Shown here in pieces: positions 58,401 to 64,000 of a stretch of 64,000 nt of DNA; positions within the stretch are counted from its first letter, which is position 1, and the number at the start of each line of letters is the position of its first letter. Source of the stretch: Voacanga thouarsii. Its lineage: Eukaryota; Streptophyta; Magnoliopsida; Gentianales; Apocynaceae. The stretch lies in the NCBI GenBank assembly GCA_026120185.1, contig JANUWF010001631.1:2108001-2172000 (forward strand). The letters run 5' to 3'. The notes below the pieces were generated by a model that saw only the letters and a list, made by a program, of their open reading frames with translations, ran no database searches and was not told the origin of the DNA. A program made the position numbers and the translations under genes.

Positions 58401-58707
58401 CTCGGGTTACCAAAGGAAATCACCAACCTCTCCGCTATTCCAAAACAACTCCAATACTAATTTTTTTTTCCACAATCAATTCTCACACCCTAATACTCAT
58501 CCTTCCAAATCTTCGACCAAACCTCCCTTATCCAAATCTTTAACAACACCACTATTTCATATCAATTAATTCAAATGCAAGAGCAACGGAAAAATTCACA
58601 TGCATCCATGCCAATAAAATTATTCTAGCTACCACATAAAATGTAAGATGCTATGCAATGCATGACTTTTCCCCATAGTCAAAGCTGGTTTTGGGCGGGG
58701 TATTACA
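55445..58707 (-). mobile_element. 5' LTR of G
   Basis: It is the 3263-bp direct repeat of 47292-50566, with scattered substitutions that are densest near the U5 end. On the minus strand it starts TGTAATACCCCGCCC at 58707 and ends GTGTTACA beside the primer site. Confidence 0.9.
58385..58455 (-). other. tRNA-like segment in the G 5' LTR
   Basis: This is the copy of 50243-50312, with the B-box changed to GAGTCCGAATCC on the minus strand. See that entry. Confidence 0.45.
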
Positions 58708-58712
58708 GAGGT

Positions 58713-58868
58713 TAAACATCATTTTATTAGGGATCATATGCTCAAATGAGATGTATGTGTTGAATATATTTCAACTGATGAACAACTTGCAGATATTTTT
58801 ACAAAACCTTTGGCTAAAGAAAGGTTTAATAATCTGAGAAAAGGTTTAGGAAATGCAAAGATCATATG
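58713..58868 (+). pseudogene. RNase H tail of E pol after G
   Basis: Directly after G's duplication the frame gives KHHFIRDHML, then EYISTDEQLADIFTKPLAKERF, the standard end of copia RNase H. It joins the KHIE segment left of G. A stop interrupts it near 58750. Confidence 0.85.
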
Positions 58869-59506
58869 AGTGATATATTTACCAAAGAATTGTTGTTTTT
58901 ATTTGTAGAACCACTTAAGACACAACTTTTGGATGATGATTTTAGACATAGCATTTCAGAGAATAAATCTAAAACTCACTTCCTAAATTCTCTCTTGTAG
59001 GAGTTTTTTTTGGATGAACATTTCGGATCAAGCTTAAATCCAAAATAGAACCACCTCGGATGCTTTGTATATTTTTCAAGAGTAACTGCTTCTACATTAT
59101 TATTTTTTTTTAAATTTAAAAATAGTAGCGCTTTTCTCAATACAGCTTTTGAAATCTCTGATAAAAAGCCTTTTTCCAATACACTTAAGTGTACTTACTA
59201 TCACAACCTCCTAGGGACTCACAAAAGGTTTTTTCTCTCTCCTCTCTCCCGAATTCTAAAACCAACCATACTTCATCTTTCTTCCCTCAAATTTTTCAAA
59301 GCTTCTATCTAGACAATCGAAAGTCAAAACCTTCATCCTCTGATTACAATGGCAAAATCAACGAAGCTCAAGTAAAAGAAAGTCAGAAAAGTCACTCCGA
59401 TGATGAAGAAATCGACAGTAACAAAAAAGGGAAAAGAAGTCACTCCAGAACTCCTATTTTCTCATAGAACCTTTTCTAAATGATCTCTAGGATAGGAAAG
59501 TTCCAA
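58869..59506 (+). other. Post-pol region of E
   Basis: After pol there are about 640 bases before H. The only notable open frame is 59189-59467. The rest is AT-rich with no gene that I can support. The minus-strand frame at 58976-59179 has no recognised motif. Confidence 0.5.
59189..59467 (+). pseudogene. Possible post-pol ORF of E (env-like position)
   Basis: The 92-residue frame starts MYLLSQPPRDSQKVFSLSSL and is rich in Ser, Lys and Pro, with a DDEEIDSNKKGKRSHSRTP basic end. SIRE-type copia elements carry an extra ORF of unknown or envelope-like role in this position. The sequence here is too short and low in complexity to confirm this, and H interrupts the region soon after. Confidence 0.3.
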
Positions 59507-62500
59507 TGTAACACCCCTGCCAAGATAACAACAAAAGCATATCAACACCGGGTGTCGCCCCATCCAGTTACCCAGACAAGAGGTCTTTATAATAAAGAAC
59601 CAACAGAGTATACAAGGTCCAGATCCATACACACATCCCATACTGATGGTCATATATATAAACAACAGAGAATCTTGTTCATGAAAAATTTTCATTCAAC
59701 ATCAGTAATAAGGTACATTATTAAAAAGGGAACGTTCGGACCTAAACTATTGTCATTGTGGTATCATTCTCCTATCCATAGGTCTACTCAACTCTAGATC
59801 CTACAAAAGGGTAAGATAAAAGACACGCGTGAGTGAAAAATCACCCAATGAGTCCCCTGTGTGCTAGTGCTTTAGTAAAAAGACCGAGTACATATAAATT
59901 TTGTAGAGTAGCATATTATTTGTTCACTAGAAACAATTTCAAAACTCTCTAAAGAAAAGTATATTCAGAACTCAATCATTTTTAGAAAATAGTATTTCAG
60001 ATTTCAAATTGTTGCACCAATTTCCAAATCACAGGCACTTCTCCAACAAAATGTCGGCCTGTATGCAATTCCCATGGGCTTCGTCTTTGGCGCCATGTAT
60101 CATTGTACTGAGACCACCACCTCCAGTATTCAATCCGTGCATCACTAAAAAATAAGTACACCGTAGCATACTATTATCAACAAGTGCATACAACATATAA
60201 TTTTTTTAATTGCTACCATAAGCCAGGGGTCCCAATCCTGATGTCAATCACCATTGAGGTAGTAAGGGGTTCGAACAATGCCAGGTGTCCAGCCCAGCCC
60301 GTGAACAACCTAAATCACAAAATGCACATAAGGCATGATAATTGCCAGGCTTTAGACGGCTAGCCAAGATGGCTTGTCTTAATATCCTATCACCCCGTTC
60401 AGAGTCAGACAATCCCTAGAACTAGGCCATGTTACTAGGGTCGTCTAACTCTAATGTAGGCTAGTACAAAGATCAAAGTCCTTGCTGACTACTCAACGTC
60501 ACCAATACTAACCCCTTTCGACTGATCAGGGCAGAGGGTTATTTGATCCTGTAGGATTTTCAATCAAAATATTTTTGGGGCAAATAACACTTTCTAGAAT
60601 TTGATCCCACTGATTCACAAGTTAGATCAATATTCACATAGGCTTCATAGGGCCAATCAATTCATTCCATAGGCACATCAGGCCAATAAAATAATTTCAG
60701 GGATCAAAAGTCATTTTCCAAAAGTCAATCTCATCATGAGAGATCATTTTCCAAAACCACGTCAAAATAGGCTAAAGAGTTCTTTCTCACATTAAAATAA
60801 GTTTCCAAGAGTATTCGGGTCATTTCTTCCCATATTTGATCACAAAATTCATTTTCAAGGGCATTCGAGTCATTTTACCCATACCCGATTCCAAAAGACT
60901 TTTTGAGGGTATTTGGGTCATTTGCCCTTACCCGATTTGAAAAGTGTTCGCAAAAATTTCAAAAAGAAAATTTCGGTCATTTACTAAATACCCAATTCCA
61001 AATGTTTCTATAAAACATTCCAATAAGGACATTTAGATAATTTTCCAAATACCCGATTCCAAAAGGAACTCATTTCAAGAAATAAAAAATTCTAATCCCA
61101 AAAGAGGATTAAATTCAAAGTTTCCAAACATATTTCCATAAAATATTCCAATAAGGGCATTCCAATCAATTTATGAATACTCGATTCCAAAAAAATCACC
61201 GTTTTCCAAAAATCCTAAGTATTTAATCCAAAAGGACTAAATCCACAAAATTCATGCTTTAATAATCCATTAAGGTTTCCAAGCTAATTATGAAGTTCAT
61301 TCAAGCCCAAAATGGCATGAAACAAATCTTGCTCAGATAAGCTTTAAACATAATCAGGGATTTCCAAAACGGTATAAAAATGGCATTTCATGAAAAAACA
61401 AAGCACAGTAGCTTTCAAAAGGGTTTTAGAAATCAAAAGGACTCGCCTCGTGTCCTAATTCACTTTTTTCGTTCACGGCTGTTCGACCGCCGTTTTTACC
61501 ATTTTCAATGTTCCGTTGGCTGTTTATTGATAAACCTACACCAAACCTCATTTTTTGGTCAAATTGTATTTGGCTAAAAAATAGCCGACGTGCCGACGAG
61601 TAGCCGACGTCCAATTGACGTTTAGCCGATGGTTATGAAAAACGTTCAACTTTCGTTCAAGACGTTTTTTCATCGTTTGATCGATTCTTTCATTTTCCTT
61701 TTTCCAAATCCTTTCTCCCTTCATGCAAAAGGGATTCACTTCATATTTTGCATTCATTTCATTCAAAATCACACAATTAATCATCCTTAAGTTCATCCAT
61801 TTTCGGAGTTATTTTTCTAGAATTCCACTGCATATTTAGTTCTTCCTCACACAAAACATTATCCCTAAGCCTCCTAGGTAGCCGGCACATATAAGCATAC
61901 TCAAGGTTCATACACAAAGTTCACAAACCCTAGATTTTGATCTAAAATTAAGACATGAGAATCATGTTTTCAAGTTAAAATTCATATCAAAATAATCACC
62001 ATAAAGAGATCTATGACTTTAATTCTTGAAGCATAGGCTTTTACTTTCTATGTGGGATCTCTTGGCTTGATTTGGCTCTAAGAACACATACTCTTCTTTC
62101 ATTCTCTCTCTTTTTCCAATTTTCCTCAATTTTCTCTATCTTTTCTTTCCTGTTTCTTTCTTTTCTCTTCCTTTTCTTTTTGCCCTCTTTATGGACGAAT
62201 TTCCTTGCTGAAATTCAGCTCCTCCACCGCCATACATGGTCCAAATGACCATTTGGTCACAAATTGTGGGCTATCCGCCACCTGTCGCAATTTCATTCGT
62301 CCACCTATTTTTTATTTATTTTGTAAAACTTATTTGATAGGCTTTATCTTGTATGAAATCTCATGCAACCTCTCATAATGTGACACTTGTCCCTATCCAC
62401 CAATCACATAGTGCCACATGTCCAAGTTTCGCCTGCATTTCTAATTTTTCTCAAAAATGACCAAAAATCAGGTCCGGAATGAAAAAATATTTTACTTCAC

Positions 62501-62646
62501 CATTCAACTTCAAAAATTCTATTGAATCCATTGGAAATACATAAATTCTTCAATTCCTCCTCTATTTGGTCAAATTTGTGGTCAAAGTTGCGGGTGTGGT
62601 CAAAATAATGAAAATGCCCCCGGCAACCCGAATAGCATAATTTACA
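59507..62646 (-). mobile_element. H: Tekay-type solo LTR in E
   Basis: The left end TGTAACACCCCTGCC and the following GGTGTCGCCCCATCC and AGAGGTCTTTATAAT segments match the U5 ends of F1 and G. The right end, read minus, is TGTAAATTATGCTATTCGG. Length is about 3.14 kb. Short flanks CCAA occur on both sides (59503-59506 and 62647-62650), so the duplication may be 4 bp or decayed. A set of short degenerate repeats with a CCCGATTCCAAAA core lies at 60820-61200. The frames at 61380-61796 have no known domain. Confidence 0.7.
60820..61200. repeat. Short degenerate tandem repeats in H
   Basis: Units of roughly 60-70 bases carry the motif GGGCATTCGAGTCATTT followed by ACCCGATTCCAAAAG. They recur about five times with variation. 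They lie in the body of the LTR and may be a U3 repeat array. Confidence 0.55.
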
Positions 62647-62740
62647 CCAAAACGTGCGTTTCATTGCACTTGTCCATTTCTCTTCTCAATGTACCCTCAA
62701 ATTCTTATTTTATTAATAATAGTAGCCTTCTGAATATTTA
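62647..62740 (+). other. Short E remainder between H and K3
   Basis: These 94 bases separate the two insertions. They are assumed to be E's post-pol region. I see no feature in them. Confidence 0.4.
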
Positions 62741-64000
62741 TATTAGTGTTATGCCCTAGAGGCAATCACTTGAACGTTGTATATGACACATCTTAATAAA
62801 AGGCATTATTTATCTTACAGTTTCTTTTGTTTACTTTTGTGTAATAAAATTGTTAGATAAAGTCCCTAGTATAACACTTTGTTAAGAAAATCATGATGGA
62901 GATCATGATATGAGATTCATACTACACTGTATAGTGTTAGTACTTAAATAATCCCTAGTCGTAGTATTAATGAGACAGGACATCATTAATGTGTTAAGAC
63001 TAGCATATGTTAGACTTCTTGATTTGATCAGGCAGTGTTTCTCATATCCGTGAGTATTGAGATATTCAAAGTCAACACGTGGATGCTTGTTAATGGAACA
63101 AGTACATTGGATGACATAGCTATGAGATAATCACATGGATAACTATTTAGTGCCAGTGATATAATCTCAATATAGCAAATGTGCAAGTATCCTTAGGCTT
63201 GAGATCTCTAAGGTATTTTGTTTGATAAGCATTGTGCTTTGATTCCAATCTCTAGAGCTAGATTGAGGGCCGCCTATGGGATGGATATTGGGTACATTAT
63301 GAGGTAAACTAAAGTAGTTGAGAGGGTCAACAAAAGATTCACCACTCCTAATAGTAGGGGCGAATATCTCACTGCCACTTGTAGGAATTACTACTCAAGA
63401 AGTCCTTGGCCAAGGCGTCTATGTATTGTAAACATTTCCAATTGATAAACATCTAGAGTAGTGGGTTCTTGGTACAAGTACTATTTTATTCGGGCCAGAA
63501 TTAATATATATTCTGGAGGGAGTTGACACTAATTCTATACTTCAAACTGAATGAGATATTGTATGATGAAAGGAGTTAATTGGACTGTAATTTGTTATTA
63601 AAGGGTTCATGTCAATCCACTTAACTTCCTAGACTCTTAGGTGGTCATGATGTGTTGCTAGATACCGCTTATGATATGTAAATATGGGTATATTAATTGA
63701 TGAATTAATAATGCAATCCTGATTAGAATTAATATGATTAATTTTAATTAATTATTGATTATTAATCTCAAAGACGTTTGAATTAATTCATGTTCGCTAC
63801 CAATTGACTGGGAAACCTAATAGGTCACACACAATAGAGGATTATATACTCAAGGTGTTATTTGATAACATAGTGGGGTTAATTGCAAGAAAGAGAAGTT
63901 GTTGTGGCCAGATTATAATTAGTTATAATTTATGGTCCAAATTATAATTGTGAGAACTTGATGTTTCCAATTACAATTAGGGAATTCTAATTGTTTTAGA
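62741..64000 (+). mobile_element. K3: copia-type LTR, cut by the window end
   Basis: It starts TATTAGTGTTATGCCCTAG, the K family start with TG changed to TA, and follows K1 and K2 throughout (ATTCGGGCCAGAATTAAT, then GGTCACACACAATA). About 1.26 kb of an expected 1.6-1.7 kb is present. Whether it is solo or the 5' LTR of a longer element cannot be told. Confidence 0.8.

Larger units (their letters stand above)
47292..58707 (-). mobile_element. G: Tekay/Del-like Ty3 chromovirus, nearly complete but broken
   Basis: G is 11.4 kb with long LTRs of about 3.27 kb, a Met-tRNA primer site, a polypurine tract and a perfect 5-bp duplication GAGGT (47287-47291 and 58708-58712). On the minus strand it has an acidic ORF, gag, a protease remnant, RT, RNase H, integrase and a chromodomain-like C-terminus. 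The C-terminal end of gag and the protease active site are deleted, and stops interrupt several segments. It sits in E's RNase H. The LTRs differ at scattered positions, so it is not a fresh insertion. Confidence 0.9.
37711..64000 (+). mobile_element. E: SIRE-like copia element, broken by four insertions, running off the right edge
   Basis: E starts with a short LTR and initiator-Met-tRNA primer site. The rest of the chain is gag (38274-39785), protease and GAG-pre-integrase (40060-40642), integrase (40650-41059 and 45367-45697), RT and RNase H (46100-47286), the RNase H tail (58713-58868) and a post-pol ORF (59189-59467). F1, G, H and K3 interrupt it. At F1 and G the coding sequence resumes in the expected place. 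The 3' LTR is not in the window. It has many stops, so it is inactive. Confidence 0.8.

Noticed and set aside
1..64000. Host protein-coding gene with introns
   Set aside because: Every stretch with recognisable protein similarity belongs to a retrotransposon, and the remaining open frames are short, low in complexity or inside LTRs. A heavily decayed or very short gene could still be missed.

Overview
This window looks like nuclear DNA from a flowering plant, probably a eudicot. It is AT-rich and almost entirely LTR retrotransposons nested inside one another. The retrotransposon types are plant lineages: Ty1/copia with initiator-Met-tRNA primer sites, Tekay/Del-like Ty3 chromovirus, and Athila-like Ty3 with an Asp-tRNA primer site and the plant extra ORF. 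I found no intact host gene, no rRNA gene and no functional tRNA gene. The species cannot be told from the sequence.

Left part (1-9388). Three copies of one copia-type LTR (family X) lie in alternating orientation: X1 (-, 1-2992), X2 (+, 2993-4309) and X3 (-, 4310-4792). Another solo LTR, Y (775-2299), sits inside X1. X3 abuts the 3' part of an Athila-like element J (+, 4793-7776), which holds a decayed extra ORF and the start of its 3' LTR. J is cut by K1 (7777-9388), a 1.6 kb copia-type solo LTR.

Middle-left (9389-20914). Element B (+) is a short Athila-like element without gag or pol. It is split by element A (10668-18230), which has a 5-bp target duplication ACAAG on both sides. A carries a full LTR, primer site, broken gag and extra ORF on the minus strand, with no pol. 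Its other end is an LTR piece in the wrong (inverted) orientation. A is itself interrupted by solo LTR K2 (11540-13230; duplication CAGTG).

Centre (21023-37710). Copia element D (-) has its 3' LTR and pol split by C (24334-35997), a second member of the B family with both LTRs, a primer site and a polypurine tract. C contains an X-type solo LTR (27375-33483), which contains a 4.3 kb Tekay-type solo LTR F2 (28709-32973; duplication CATAG).

Right part (37711-64000). SIRE-like copia element E (+) interrupts D and runs to the window end. It is broken by solo LTR F1 (41060-45361), by an almost complete Tekay/Del-like element G (47292-58707; duplication GAGGT), by solo LTR H (59507-62646) and by K3 (62741 to the end). 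E's pol can be followed across these insertions at matching positions.

All polyproteins are broken by stops, frameshifts or deletions. The points most worth a second look are the inverted-LTR structure of A, the protein-like segment shared by the otherwise non-coding elements B and C, the tRNA-like segments at similar positions in the U3 of two Tekay-type LTR families, the repeated polypurine motifs in the Athila-like 3' regions, and a 230-residue acidic ORF in front of gag in G.
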